The notes: a model not told the origin generated them from the letters alone. 64,000 nucleotides of DNA from CAYNRA01 sp046293395 (GCA_046293395.1 JBKBOU010000002.1:124001-188000), one strand, 5' to 3'; positions 18,014 through 27,175 are shown, numbered from the stretch's first letter. Numbers and translations: made by a program.

Positions 18014-19459
18014 TTAACCAACACTTCCCTCAAGAGAAATTTCGAGAAGCTTTTGTGCTTCTACGGCAAACTCCATAGGTAGTTGCTTCAAAACTTCTTT
18101 GGCGTATCCATTTACAATCAGAGCGACAGCCTCTTCGGTAGGAATACCTCTTTGGTTGCAATAAAATAATTGATCTTCACCAATTTTCGAAGTCGTGGCT
18201 TCGTGTTCAACAGAGGCAGACGAATTATTTACCTCAATATAAGGGAATGTATGCGCTCCACATCTGTCCCCAAGCAACATCGAGTCACATTGTGAGAAGT
18301 TACGGGCGTTGTCAGCTCTTTTTGAGATTTCTACAAGACCTCTGTACGAATTTTGGCTACGACCCGCTGAAATTCCCTTAGAGACAATTCTACTTTTGGT
18401 ATTTTTACCCAAATGAATCATTTTCGTACCTGTATCCGCTTGTTGGTAGTTATTTGTTACTGCAACAGAGTAGAACTCACCAATAGAATAATCCCCTTTC
18501 AAGACGACCGACGGATATTTCCAGGTGATAGCCGAACCCGTTTCAACTTGCGTCCAAGATATTTTTGAACGATCACCGAAGCATAATCCACGTTTAGTCA
18601 CGAAATTATAAACGCCTCCTTTTCCTTCTTTGTTTCCAGGATACCAGTTTTGAACCGTTGAGTATTTCACCTCTGCGTTCTCATGCGCAAAAATTTCAAC
18701 AACAGCGGCATGTAACTGATTTTCATCTCTTTGTGGAGCGGTACAGCCTTCTAAGTAGCTAACATACGAACCTTCATCAGCCACAATTAACGTACGTTCA
18801 AACTGGCCAGTCCCGGCAGCATTGATACGGAAATACGTAGATAACTCCATTGGGCAACGTACTCCTTTTGGAATATAACAGAAAGAACCGTCTGAGAATA
18901 CAGCGGAATTTAACGCAGAATAAAAATTATCCTTTACGGGTACAACAGAACCGATGTATTTTTTGACTAATTCAGGATGGTCTTGGATTGCTTCTGACAT
19001 AGAGCAGAAAATAATCCCTAATTCACCTAATTTGGCACGAAATGTTGTAGCAACAGAGACGGAGTCAATCACTGCATCAACGGCAACACCTGAGAGAATT
19101 TCTTGTTCTTTCAGTGAAATTCCAAGACGCTCAAAAGTACGGCGCAACTCAGGATCAATTTCATCAAGGCTGGCTATTGTTTTCTTTTGCTTAGGAGCAG
19201 AATAATATTTAATAGCCTGAAAATCAACAGGTTCATAATTGACATTAGGCCATTTAGGCTCTGTCATTTTTTCCCAAACGCGGTAAGCCTGCAAGCGCCA
19301 CTCGAGCATCCATTCTGGTTCGTTTTTCTTTGCAGAGATAAACCGGACGATGTCTTCACTTAATCCTGGAGGAGCCTCATCTGCTTCAATATCTGTATAA
19401 AAGCCGTATTTGTAATCTGACGATGTTAATTCTTCTAACAGTTCTAAATCTTTGCTCAT
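18014..19459 (-). CDS. sufB: Fe-S cluster scaffold protein SufB
   Basis: SufB is the core scaffold, with SufC and SufD, on which iron-sulfur clusters are assembled in the cytoplasm. The 481-residue length and long conserved stretches (VPVKDNFYSALNSAVFSDGS, YLEGCTAP, MLLGDRCGAHTFPYIEV) are characteristic. The conserved late cysteine in SQCDSMLLGDRC is present. The gene is followed directly by a terminator, so sufC and sufD are not downstream, and no other suf gene is in the window. It lies 76 bases after the lipoprotein gene on the same strand. That gap has no clear promoter, although read-through from the queD-lpxB unit is possible. Confidence 0.96.
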   Translation of the reverse strand: MSKDLELLEELTSSDYKYGFYTDIEADEAPPGLSEDIVRFISAKKNEPEWMLEWRLQAYRVWEKMTEPKWPNVNYEPVDFQAIKYYSAPKQKKTIASLDEIDPELRRTFERLGISLKEQEILSGVAVDAVIDSVSVATTFRAKLGELGIIFCSMSEAIQDHPELVKKYIGSVVPVKDNFYSALNSAVFSDGSFCYIPKGVRCPMELSTYFRINAAGTGQFERTLIVADEGSYVSYLEGCTAPQRDENQLHAAVVEIFAHENAEVKYSTVQNWYPGNKEGKGGVYNFVTKRGLCFGDRSKISWTQVETGSAITWKYPSVVLKGDYSIGEFYSVAVTNNYQQADTGTKMIHLGKNTKSRIVSKGISAGRSQNSYRGLVEISKRADNARNFSQCDSMLLGDRCGAHTFPYIEVNNSSASVEHEATTSKIGEDQLFYCNQRGIPTEEAVALIVNGYAKEVLKQLPMEFAVEAQKLLEISLEGSVG

Positions 19460-19535
19460 TTAAAAATAATAGTTAGTTAATTTAGTTGATGAACATAATA
19501 AAAACGCTTTATGTTCGCTTTCGCGCTACAAATAA

Positions 19536-20018
19536 TCAGTTATTTACCTTTTCAAAAGTAATATCAGCCGTTACTGTTTCGCCTTGGAACTGGACGACCG
19601 TTGTGCCACTGAAAGTGGTTTCGGTCAATTCTGTAATTGTAAAAGATGGATTATCGATAGTAATGCTTAAAAAGGTGAACTTATCAATAGACAATATATT
19701 CGTTACATCATTATATACCCAATTTCCTGTATAAATAAGTTCGGGATCTGTGGGAGCACATTTTGACCCACCTTCTGATAAATCAAACTTACCATTTGTA
19801 TAGAGTTCCAATAGATTATCCAAAACACACGGGTTTTGTGCACTTACAACGTCAATTTCAGCTCCATCTACTTTTGCAATTCCTCGGACGACCCTCCATT
19901 GAACAGAGGTATCTCCTGCCAACAATTCTTGCTCTGTTTTCTCGGGCTCATTTAGCTCACAACCCCAAAATAAAAACTGTGATACGAACAATGCAACCAA
20001 AACAACTCCTTTTCTCAT
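19536..20018 (-). CDS. Small lipocalin-like lipoprotein
   Basis: The 160-residue protein carries a lipoprotein signal with lipobox FLFWGC (Cys20). The mature part is mostly beta-strand and resembles Bacteroidota lipocalin-like lipoproteins: a W-containing first strand (VQWRVVRG), NGKFDLSEGG, YTGNWVYNDVTNILSI, and a closing strand with GTTVVQFQGETVTA. Two cysteines (NPCVLDN and SKCAPT) may form a disulfide. No ligand can be inferred. Its ATG overlaps the lpxB stop by 4 bases (ATGA), so it is translationally coupled to lipid A synthesis, a link that may point to an outer-membrane role. Confidence 0.75.
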   Translation of the reverse strand: MRKGVVLVALFVSQFLFWGCELNEPEKTEQELLAGDTSVQWRVVRGIAKVDGAEIDVVSAQNPCVLDNLLELYTNGKFDLSEGGSKCAPTDPELIYTGNWVYNDVTNILSIDKFTFLSITIDNPSFTITELTETTFSGTTVVQFQGETVTADITFEKVNN

Positions 20019-21142
20019 TCTTCTTTACTTTTTAATATATGATAAATATGGGATGCCACTTCATTTGAAGCGCCCTTTTCTCCTAATTCTGAACGTAATT
20101 TTTGGTATTCAGATTGCTGAAACGACCTTTTCTCTTCGTTATTTATGAGTTCATTTAGCTCTTTTACTACGTTTTTCGGCGTAAAACGGAACTGAATCAA
20201 CTCGGGCACTGCTTTTTTTTGCAGTAAAATATTAACCAAAGATATCCACTCAAGACGCAAAACAAGACGCGCCAACAAATAAGTTAAGAAATCTGTTTTA
20301 TAGACGACCACTTGAGGAACATTAAACCACGCCGTTTCCAATGTTGCTGTCCCAGATGTAACTACGGCAAAACTTGCTTGGCTTAAAAGTGTATATGTTT
20401 CCTGAAAACAAATCTTCACTTCTTTGTACTCTTGCAAAAACCTTTCGTAAAATTGCCTTTCTATCATAGAAACACCTGCTACAATAAACTGATAGTCAGG
20501 CATATACTTTGTTACTTCTAACATAACTGGCAAACTTCTCTCTACTTCTTGCAGACGACTACCTGGCAAAAGTGCGATAATTTTTTTCTCAGTAGTCTTT
20601 TCAGTACTCGAAGGATTTTCTGTTATCGGACAAAAAGAAGAAAGCGCGTCTATCAGTGGATTTCCAACATAAGTCACCTTTTCATAGCCTAATTTTTGAA
20701 AAAACGCTACTTCGAACGGGAAGATGACGAAAAGATGGGTGACACTTTTTTTAATAATATCGACTCTTTTGGCATTCCAAGCCCAAAGTTTAGGCGCGAT
20801 AAAATAAAAAACAGGAATATTTCTCTTTTTTGCCCAAGTAGATAGACGTAGATTAAAACCACTAAAATCGACAAGAATAAGTACATCAGGCTTATAATCA
20901 AGTATTTGACGATGGCAATCACGTACTTTATTTATCCAAAAAAATGGATTTTGAATGATTTTTAGCCAGCCCATTTGTGCTGTAACAGCCGTATCGACAA
21001 AAGTAAGCACGCCTGCGTTTCGCATGTTTGGACCACCCCATCCACAGAAATCGCTCCCGTTATCCATCTTTTTAAGTGCATTTACAAGATTGGCTCCGTG
21101 TACATCTCCTGATAACTCGCCTGCTACCACAAAATACCTCAT
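20015..21142 (-). CDS. lpxB: Lipid-A-disaccharide synthase
   Basis: LpxB joins UDP-2,3-diacylglucosamine and lipid X to form the lipid A disaccharide at the inner membrane surface. The 375-residue sequence fits glycosyltransferase family 19: AGELSGDVHGANLV at the start, FCGWGGPNMRNAG, FIAPKLWAWNAKRVDIIKK, LLPGSRLQEVERSLP and VTSGTATLETA. Both ends overlap neighbours by ATGA (queD upstream, a lipoprotein gene downstream), so these three form a tight operon. Confidence 0.95.
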   Translation of the reverse strand: MRYFVVAGELSGDVHGANLVNALKKMDNGSDFCGWGGPNMRNAGVLTFVDTAVTAQMGWLKIIQNPFFWINKVRDCHRQILDYKPDVLILVDFSGFNLRLSTWAKKRNIPVFYFIAPKLWAWNAKRVDIIKKSVTHLFVIFPFEVAFFQKLGYEKVTYVGNPLIDALSSFCPITENPSSTEKTTEKKIIALLPGSRLQEVERSLPVMLEVTKYMPDYQFIVAGVSMIERQFYERFLQEYKEVKICFQETYTLLSQASFAVVTSGTATLETAWFNVPQVVVYKTDFLTYLLARLVLRLEWISLVNILLQKKAVPELIQFRFTPKNVVKELNELINNEEKRSFQQSEYQKLRSELGEKGASNEVASHIYHILKSKEE

Positions 21143-21561
21143 TCTTGATGTAATTCGCCCATGTATTCTACAAAATGATTCGCGGTTTCAACCAATTTTA
21201 ATTTATACAATTGAACACCATATTGTTCAGCCAGAACGGGCTGTAAAATACCCCAAATAGCTAAAATGAAGTTTTCTGTACTTGGCAAAACACCTGCAAG
21301 AAAAGGAACGTCCGTATTTAGGAACTTATGATCAACTTTATCAATAATCTCTTGTTTCGTTATCTGGCTGAGGGTTTTAAGATCCATTACAAAGCCAGTT
21401 TCCGGATTTACGTGACCGCCGACTGTCACAAACAACTCCCAATTGTGTCCATGAAGTTGAGAACAAGGGCCAAATATTTCAAAATTCTTCTCTACGCTCC
21501 AATCTGAACGGTAAAGCCGGTGTGCTGCATTAAAAGTCTCCCGACGTGTAATGTATAACAT
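21139..21561 (-). CDS. queD: 6-carboxy-tetrahydropterin synthase (QueD/PTPS family)
   Basis: This 140-residue enzyme of the 6-pyruvoyl-tetrahydropterin synthase fold makes 6-carboxy-tetrahydropterin on the queuosine/7-deazaguanine route. Zinc-binding histidines are seen in FNAAHRLY and LHGHNWE. The catalytic cysteine is in FGPCSQLHGH, and the pterin-anchoring glutamate is in VETANHFVEY. Length fits the family. It heads an operon with lpxB, behind the best-formed promoter of this region. Other queuosine genes are not in the window, so a related pterin role cannot be excluded. Confidence 0.9.
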   Translation of the reverse strand: MLYITRRETFNAAHRLYRSDWSVEKNFEIFGPCSQLHGHNWELFVTVGGHVNPETGFVMDLKTLSQITKQEIIDKVDHKFLNTDVPFLAGVLPSTENFILAIWGILQPVLAEQYGVQLYKLKLVETANHFVEYMGELHQE

Positions 21562-21583
21562 GAATAGGTTTTTTATTTTTTTG

Positions 21584-21615
21584 CAAAATTACCATCATTG
21601 ATACACATTAACAAA
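21584..21615 (-). promoter_or_regulatory. Promoter of the queD-lpxB operon
   Basis: On the minus strand TTTG is followed after exactly 20 bases by TAATTTTG, a full match to the Bacteroidota -33/-7 pair. The start point would lie about 15-20 bases before the queD ATG. Confidence 0.7.
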
Positions 21616-21728
21616 TTATCATAAATTATGAACTAAATTACTGATAATGAAATGCTTGACCTTAATTTATTATTAGAAAAATTCAATTTATACTTGATTT
21701 TATTCAGTTTAATTTACGTCAATTCATT

Positions 21729-21736
21729 TAATTTTG
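21729..21736 (+). promoter_or_regulatory. Promoter -7 box for the reductase-like gene
   Basis: TAATTTTG matches the consensus. It lies 15 bases before the ATG at 21752, leaving a leader of only about ten bases. It is divergent from the queD promoter, 110 bases away. Confidence 0.5.
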
Positions 21737-21751
21737 TGCAAACACCACACA

Positions 21752-22570
21752 ATGATACTTTTACACGGGATAAACGGAAATCTAGGTAAGGCTCTTTTGG
21801 CGCATTTACTTGAGCAAAAATCAACAGAGATTGTAGTGATTCAGCCTGATGACGCACAGGTTCCGACTCATTACCCAAAGAACATTCTTCTTATATCTGC
21901 GCCGCAGACTATCCAATGGATTCGTGAAAATGGAGATAATTTGGAAGCTTGTATCCTCCTGGATGACTCAAAAGAGCATTTTTTGAATCAATTTTCTACA
22001 TTTTACCTATCTTTTTTTAAACAAATTTGGCGGCAATGTATTGAGTTTGACATTCCTTTTATCTACTCATCAACGTACGAAACGTATGGAGAGGAAGGAC
22101 AAATTTGTGAAGACAGTGAACTCACGTTATCTGATTTACGCCCAACTTCTCCATTAGGTCAATGCAAACACACGTTAGACCAATGGGTAGTGAACCAAGC
22201 CAAAAAACCCTACTTCTGGGCTTCGCTTAAATTAGCCGAACAATATATGCTTGCTGAAGTTCCTCTTTTTGAAGAACTCCAGCAAGCACAAAACGATACT
22301 TTCGTACCGATGGTATCTGTTCAAGATACGGTTTCAATTCTCTTTTATTTACTCCGTTATCGTAGAAATTCAGGTATCTACCATGTGACCTCTAACCAAT
22401 GGTTGCCTTTATCATTTGTGAAGAAAATAGCTGGTGTGGACCAAAGTACCTCCCTACTTGGCTTACCTAAAAAGTGTACAATTAAGACAAGCAAACTCAG
22501 GAATATTGGTTATTCGATGCCTTTCCACGAAATTCCGGTCAGAAAATCGTCCACTGTACTCCAAGCGTAG
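21752..22570 (+). CDS. RmlD-like NAD(P)-dependent reductase/epimerase homolog
   Basis: The 272-residue protein is an extended short-chain dehydrogenase of the RmlD/epimerase group. The N-terminal nucleotide loop GxxGxxG is intact (HGINGNLGKAL), and IYSSTYETYGEEG matches the usual STxxVY segment. The place of the catalytic YxxxK reads PLGQCK, with leucine instead of tyrosine, so ordinary reductase chemistry is doubtful. It could be a binding or regulatory protein. The start is the ATG at 21752; a TTG six codons earlier would fall inside the -7 box. Its 3' end overlaps the converging receptor gene by 32 bases. Confidence 0.7.
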   Translation: MILLHGINGNLGKALLAHLLEQKSTEIVVIQPDDAQVPTHYPKNILLISAPQTIQWIRENGDNLEACILLDDSKEHFLNQFSTFYLSFFKQIWRQCIEFDIPFIYSSTYETYGEEGQICEDSELTLSDLRPTSPLGQCKHTLDQWVVNQAKKPYFWASLKLAEQYMLAEVPLFEELQQAQNDTFVPMVSVQDTVSILFYLLRYRRNSGIYHVTSNQWLPLSFVKKIAGVDQSTSLLGLPKKCTIKTSKLRNIGYSMPFHEIPVRKSSTVLQA

Positions 22571-24464
22571 CCCAACGGCCAGGCTGCAAGACAAACCCGT
22601 GTTCTTGATAGATTTGGTTGAGTACATTGGTAATATCTGCAAACAGACGCGTATTTTTACGCATGTATTGCATCCGAATATCTACCAAATGAACATCTTC
22701 GTAGGGAATCGGGGCTGAAGCGGCATTCCATTGATAGCTACCCATTCTATCTTTCCATGTAAACCAAGCTGAGACTGTCCATTTCGGCAAAATCTGTGAA
22801 GTTAGCCCCAAAGAAGCTTTGTTTCGGAGGAAATTCAACGTATAAAACGATTGAAAACCATCTTCTTTTCTATCTGCAAAAATATACGCATAATTCATTT
22901 GAACAACTGGAAGCCACTTACTATCGCTGGACAGAACTTCCGTTAATTTCCAAGTTGCAGCCATTTCAAAACCACCCAAATTGATGTCATCAATGTTTTC
23001 CATGGTTGGTACAGGTAGCTCAGGACGTTTCACCTTATCAATGGCATTGGTTGTTTTTTTATAGAAAACTGAGGTAATTAGCGAAAACTGCGGTGTATTC
23101 CATTTTGCTCCAATTTCCATGCTTGTTGCTGCTTCTGGTTTTAGAAGCGGGTCCGCTTTGACTGTCGAGGTATTCAAGTATAATTCTGTAAAAGTGGGCA
23201 AACGCAACGACCGATTGACAGACGAGTAGATATTTAATCGCTCATTCCACCTATAAGAAATATCTATGCCTGGGTAAAACGCATTCTCGAATTGTGAATT
23301 TACATTAAACAAGGTGCCACCAACAACCGTCCATTTGTCCCACGTTTTCAGGTGTTCCAAGAAAAAAGAATAATTATCACGTTGCAAACCTTTGGAGTAA
23401 ACTTGTTGGAAATGACCAGGTACGGGTATCGGTTCACGCGCTTCACCGAGCCGATTACTCAAAACAGATTCTACACGGTAAGCGGCTCCGATAGTCGTTA
23501 CGCCCGCGTTCCATCTCCATTTCCCTTTCCAATCCAATTCACTTACTTCCGTTTCGTGGTAATTAACGGCTGAAGGATTGGTAAAGCGATATGCGTCAAA
23601 ATCATACATATCCGTATGCGTTCTTTGCATAAAACTGAGTTGAGATTGAAAAGCGGGAGTCACGTCCCAAACCCATTTTCCGGTAAAATAACGGGAAGCC
23701 ACTTCTTCGTACTGGCGATTGAACATAGGGTGATAAAAATTGGCAGCCTCAAACTTATTTCCCATCGCACCACCCTGTAAAGTAAACCGATGATTTTGCG
23801 TAAAAAGCGTTGTTTGTGCAAATGCAGACCATTTATCGAACGCAGTATTTGGCATATAACCATCTTGTGTAATGCCTTCTAGTGCAAAAAGTGACGTTTG
23901 ATTTTGCGTTTGTAAATGACCTGTACCCTGTAATTGGCGCAATCCGTACTGCCCAGCAACCGCTTGCACTTGCAAAGAGGTAGGTTGTTCTTTTTTCGTG
24001 ATGATGTGAATTACACCTGAGAAAGCACTTGGCCCAAAAACCCGTGACGCACCTCCTTGCAGCACCTCAATTCGTTCAATACTTGAAAACGGAACGGGTA
24101 GATTGAGAGAATGATGCCCAGTCTGCGGATCATTCATTTTGATACCATCTACTAAAATCAGTGTTTGGTCGTAATGTCCACCGCGAATACTAATATCTGC
24201 TTGCCCACCCAAAGGAGAGCGAGAACGAACATCGACATTCAACGCATATTGGAGGATTCCGTCCAACGATTTTACGGGTGCTTCTTGTATCTGTTTGGCG
24301 GTAATCACCGTAACATTTCGCCCCGTTTTTTTCAAATCAACGCCTTGTAAATTTGCTGTCACAGAGACTTCAGATAAATCCAGGGCGAGGCTATCTGCCT
24401 GACAAAAAGCCGAAAAAGAATTGGCAAATAAACTACATGCCAAAAGATAATATATGATTTTCAT
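22539..24464 (-). CDS. TonB-dependent outer-membrane receptor
   Basis: The 641-residue protein has a signal peptide (to about residue 22), a plug domain and a 22-stranded barrel. Plug markers are VTVITAKQIQEAPVKSLDG, ISIRGGHYDQTLILVDGIK and SIERIEVLQGGASRVFGPSA. The C-terminus ends in an aromatic residue (VQWTIF). Overall it resembles the BtuB-like subfamily, but no cobalamin-riboswitch-like structure is seen upstream, so the ligand is unknown. It lies 62 bases downstream of the AMP-ligase gene and no promoter is obvious in the gap. It is therefore likely the third gene of the thiolase unit, which may point to uptake of a compound those enzymes handle. Confidence 0.88.
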   Translation of the reverse strand: MKIIYYLLACSLFANSFSAFCQADSLALDLSEVSVTANLQGVDLKKTGRNVTVITAKQIQEAPVKSLDGILQYALNVDVRSRSPLGGQADISIRGGHYDQTLILVDGIKMNDPQTGHHSLNLPVPFSSIERIEVLQGGASRVFGPSAFSGVIHIITKKEQPTSLQVQAVAGQYGLRQLQGTGHLQTQNQTSLFALEGITQDGYMPNTAFDKWSAFAQTTLFTQNHRFTLQGGAMGNKFEAANFYHPMFNRQYEEVASRYFTGKWVWDVTPAFQSQLSFMQRTHTDMYDFDAYRFTNPSAVNYHETEVSELDWKGKWRWNAGVTTIGAAYRVESVLSNRLGEAREPIPVPGHFQQVYSKGLQRDNYSFFLEHLKTWDKWTVVGGTLFNVNSQFENAFYPGIDISYRWNERLNIYSSVNRSLRLPTFTELYLNTSTVKADPLLKPEAATSMEIGAKWNTPQFSLITSVFYKKTTNAIDKVKRPELPVPTMENIDDINLGGFEMAATWKLTEVLSSDSKWLPVVQMNYAYIFADRKEDGFQSFYTLNFLRNKASLGLTSQILPKWTVSAWFTWKDRMGSYQWNAASAPIPYEDVHLVDIRMQYMRKNTRLFADITNVLNQIYQEHGFVLQPGRWATLGVQWTIF

Positions 24465-24526
24465 TTTAATAAAGACGAAGAAAACGTTTCAATTTATTTT
24501 CAATAAAGTACCTAACAACTTATTAA

Positions 24527-25894
24527 TCAATTCATTGAGACAAACTCTTCTCCTTTATTTGTGGATAAAAAGCGGCGGGAGGCTTCTTGGTAATCTATTT
24601 TACCAGAAGGCAGTTTAGGTATTTCTTCTACCCATTTTAGGAAGGAAGGACATTTTGATTTAGGTAGTTTTTGGTGTAAAAATACTTGCAGTTCTCTGGC
24701 AAATTGGGGTGCGTAAGAAAAAGGAGAAGATGTGGAAAAAAATAAAATTAGTTTTGAAATTCCTTTGACTTTGTGTTCCAAAACGAGCACATCTTGAACA
24801 TCCGTGAACGATTTTGCAACAGATTCAATTTCTTGCGCAAAAATATTTACCCCCCTCCGATTGAAAACACGACCTCCTCTTCCTAAAACCAGCAACTTCC
24901 CGTCTTCCCACTCGCCTATATCACCGACAGTTGCCTTTTTTCCACGGTAAGCAGGTGACACGAACGGACTTGATACGGCTATTTCTTGTTCTATTATTTC
25001 TATTTCTACTTGTGGAAATGGCTGACCGACCGAAAAAGGATTTACCAATAATTCCTTGTTTTGATGGTAAGAGATATGCCCAAGCTCTGCCGCGCCATAA
25101 TATTCTGTCACCAGAGCGTTTTCAAAGCATGTGAGCAGAGATTGAGCCAAAGAAATAGAAAGTTTTTCTCCGGCTGTTACGACCGAATGAACCCCCGCAA
25201 AATTTGCTTTTTGTTGAACGATAAGGTGTAGATGAGAGGGTACAAAGAATAGAGACGTAATTTTCTCATTTTCAATACATTCTCCCCATTTTTTAGCTTT
25301 CGATAATTCGACAAAAGTGACCGACCCACCTGTCCAAAGCATGTGCAAAGCAGCATTGGCATTGGCAGAATAACTGAGCGCATCCAACACCATTAAATGG
25401 TCATTTTCTGAGATTCCAAAGACGGCACTTTGGTAGGGAAACGCCGAAAACCAAGCTTGGTAATCTTTCCAAATTAATTTAGGCACCCCCGAACTGCCGC
25501 TCGAAAGCACACCTAGAAAAATCGTTTTGGAGTCCAATTTGGGGAAATTCAGTTCTGTTTCAATCGATGAAACGGGCACCTCAACTTCCGGATATTCTGA
25601 GCAAAATGCACAATCTGCATGTGATTTTAGGAAGGCGAAATAATCATTTTGTACCTCTTTTGGTGCAAGAATACCCACTTTGCCTAAAGCCATCAGAGCC
25701 ACCCAGTCAATGCAATTTTGGATAGGAGAAACGTGATTTACTACCCAGTGAACGGCATGTTGAGTTTGGAACCAACGCGCTTTTTTCAGGATAGAAGCAT
25801 GTAATGTCTTATAATCCACCGATTCATTTCGCCAAGAAAGCGCTTTTTTCGTGGGATTAGTCTGAGCAAAAGATTCTATTTTTTCTAAAAGCAT
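24527..25894 (-). CDS. AMP-forming acyl/aryl-CoA ligase-like adenylating enzyme
   Basis: This 455-residue ANL-superfamily enzyme activates a carboxylic acid with ATP. Visible core motifs are the P-loop-like SSGSSGVPKL (A3), EYYGAAELG (A5), GDIGEW (A7), GRGGRVFNRRGVNIFAQEIE (A8) and the late catalytic lysine in LPSGKIDYQ (A10). It is shorter than typical CoA ligases because its N-terminal half is compact. The substrate cannot be named. It starts 3 bases after the thiolase-like gene, so the two almost certainly work together, perhaps with one activating the acyl unit that the other condenses or cleaves. Confidence 0.85.
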   Translation of the reverse strand: MLLEKIESFAQTNPTKKALSWRNESVDYKTLHASILKKARWFQTQHAVHWVVNHVSPIQNCIDWVALMALGKVGILAPKEVQNDYFAFLKSHADCAFCSEYPEVEVPVSSIETELNFPKLDSKTIFLGVLSSGSSGVPKLIWKDYQAWFSAFPYQSAVFGISENDHLMVLDALSYSANANAALHMLWTGGSVTFVELSKAKKWGECIENEKITSLFFVPSHLHLIVQQKANFAGVHSVVTAGEKLSISLAQSLLTCFENALVTEYYGAAELGHISYHQNKELLVNPFSVGQPFPQVEIEIIEQEIAVSSPFVSPAYRGKKATVGDIGEWEDGKLLVLGRGGRVFNRRGVNIFAQEIESVAKSFTDVQDVLVLEHKVKGISKLILFFSTSSPFSYAPQFARELQVFLHQKLPKSKCPSFLKWVEEIPKLPSGKIDYQEASRRFLSTNKGEEFVSMN

Positions 25895-25897
25895 AAC

Positions 25898-27025
25898 CTA
25901 TTTGTAATACCGAAGTAAGACGGCGGCTCCTAAACCACCAGCCGCAGACATGGCAAAAACTCCCCATTTACCACAAGTAACCTGCAAGGCTTGGGTCAAA
26001 TGGAGTACGCCAATAGCACCTGAGGCACCAAAAGGATGCCCGTACGCCAAGTTGCCGCCAAAAATATTTATTTTCTTCGGATTCACCTGATATTTTTTTT
26101 GGAACGCCAAAGGTTTCAAAGCAAATGACTCGTTGATTTCCCAGCAATCAATATCTGAAACCGTTAGGTCATTTTCCATCAATAGTTTTTCTACTGCCTC
26201 CAGAAAGGCAATCGGTGCGCGGGCGGGTTCAACGGCTACATACCGAACTGCCACGACCTCACAAATATCTTTAACTGAAGCTAGGTTTTCCTCCGAAACT
26301 GACTTGAGTACCAGCACACATGCACCGTCTTGTTTATGTGCTGTATTGGTTGCATTTATAGTCTGTAATTGCCTCGAAACAAGTGATTTCCATTTTTCAT
26401 ACGACCGATGAGACGGCAAAGTCTCATCGAAATACACACCATTCACAGGGAAAACACAGTTCTTTAGCTGCTCATTTTCAAGCGATTGTATTGCTTTTTG
26501 ATGAGATTGATAGGCCCAGTCGGACATTTCTTGCGGAGTAATACTCAACTCTTCTGCCAACTTAGCTGCGGCATCGAGGAGAGAGACATGCAAAGCTGGT
26601 GGGGCAAACTGAGCGATTTCATACTGTGGAATAGAAGCGTCGTAACGGGGGTCATTTTTTTGGTAATTTCGGAATGGGGCGAGGCTATTGCTCTCCATTC
26701 CACCGACAAAAACGCAGGAACTTTGCCCGGCAATAATTTGTGCCATGCCTATTTGTAGTGCTTTCACAGCGCCCGCACATTGACCGTCGAGAGTGGTTGC
26801 AAGAACTTGTACGGGTAAATCGGCTTTGAGGGCTACGTAACGCGCCATGTTTCCACCAGTTCCGAGTGAAGTCGCCAGAAGAAGGTCGTCAGGCGAGTGA
26901 AAACGCGCCAATTCTTGAACGAGTGGCGCCGTAAACTCTTCGGGAATTGTTTTTTTCCAGATTCCTCCTTTTTTTCCGATAGGAGACCGGAGTCCTTTTT
27001 GAATAAAAATGCGTGTTTTTTTCAT
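25898..27025 (-). CDS. Thiolase-family enzyme lacking the second catalytic cysteine
   Basis: The 375-residue protein has the thiolase fold. The nucleophilic cysteine is in LDGQCAGAVKA, the Asn-Glu motif reads NESFA, and the catalytic histidine sits in YGHPFGASG. Where ordinary thiolases have the general-base cysteine (CIGGGMG pattern) this protein reads SAAGGLG, with serine. It is therefore probably not a standard acetyl-CoA acetyltransferase. It may catalyse a related condensation, or bind acyl groups without full turnover. It heads a minus-strand unit with an AMP-ligase and a TonB receptor, behind an attenuator-like leader. Confidence 0.82.
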   Translation of the reverse strand: MKKTRIFIQKGLRSPIGKKGGIWKKTIPEEFTAPLVQELARFHSPDDLLLATSLGTGGNMARYVALKADLPVQVLATTLDGQCAGAVKALQIGMAQIIAGQSSCVFVGGMESNSLAPFRNYQKNDPRYDASIPQYEIAQFAPPALHVSLLDAAAKLAEELSITPQEMSDWAYQSHQKAIQSLENEQLKNCVFPVNGVYFDETLPSHRSYEKWKSLVSRQLQTINATNTAHKQDGACVLVLKSVSEENLASVKDICEVVAVRYVAVEPARAPIAFLEAVEKLLMENDLTVSDIDCWEINESFALKPLAFQKKYQVNPKKINIFGGNLAYGHPFGASGAIGVLHLTQALQVTCGKWGVFAMSAAGGLGAAVLLRYYK

Positions 27026-27036
27026 TTGAAATTGTC

Positions 27037-27065
27037 AAAAAAAAAACAGCCAACAAAGCTGGCTG
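27037..27065 (-). terminator. Terminator-like hairpin in the thiolase leader (possible attenuator)
   Basis: On the minus strand CAGCCA and TGGCTG pair around a 7-base loop and are followed by ten consecutive T. It lies between a promoter and the thiolase start codon, which is only 11 bases past the T run. No minus-strand gene precedes it, so it can only act on the leader of this same operon. Confidence 0.6.
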
Positions 27066-27078
27066 CCTTTCAAACCTA

Positions 27079-27105
27079 TCATTTATTCAACCACTCTTCC
27101 TCCAT
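27079..27105 (-). other. Possible leader peptide MEEEWLNK
   Basis: A nine-codon frame (ATG to TGA) lies in the leader between the promoter and the terminator-like hairpin. Its ATG is in the loop of an upstream hairpin (27094-27119), and it holds one Trp codon. Whether it is translated is unknown. Confidence 0.25.
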
Positions 27106-27119
27106 AAAGGAGAGAAGAG
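27094..27119 (-). promoter_or_regulatory. Leader hairpin upstream of the attenuator-like stem
   Basis: A 10-bp stem with one bulged T (arms 27109-27119 and 27094-27103, loop of five) lies 29 bases upstream of the terminator-like hairpin. It could be an alternative structure in the leader. It matches no riboswitch class I know. Confidence 0.4.
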
Positions 27120-27175
27120 ATAACCTAAAGTTCTTTATCTATAACAAATAAATTGCTTTCAACAAGAATTAAACT

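Noticed and set aside
22539..24526. Cobalamin riboswitch expected for a BtuB-like receptor
   Set aside because: The 62-base gap upstream of the receptor is too short and shows no such structure; the gene most likely belongs to the thiolase unit.
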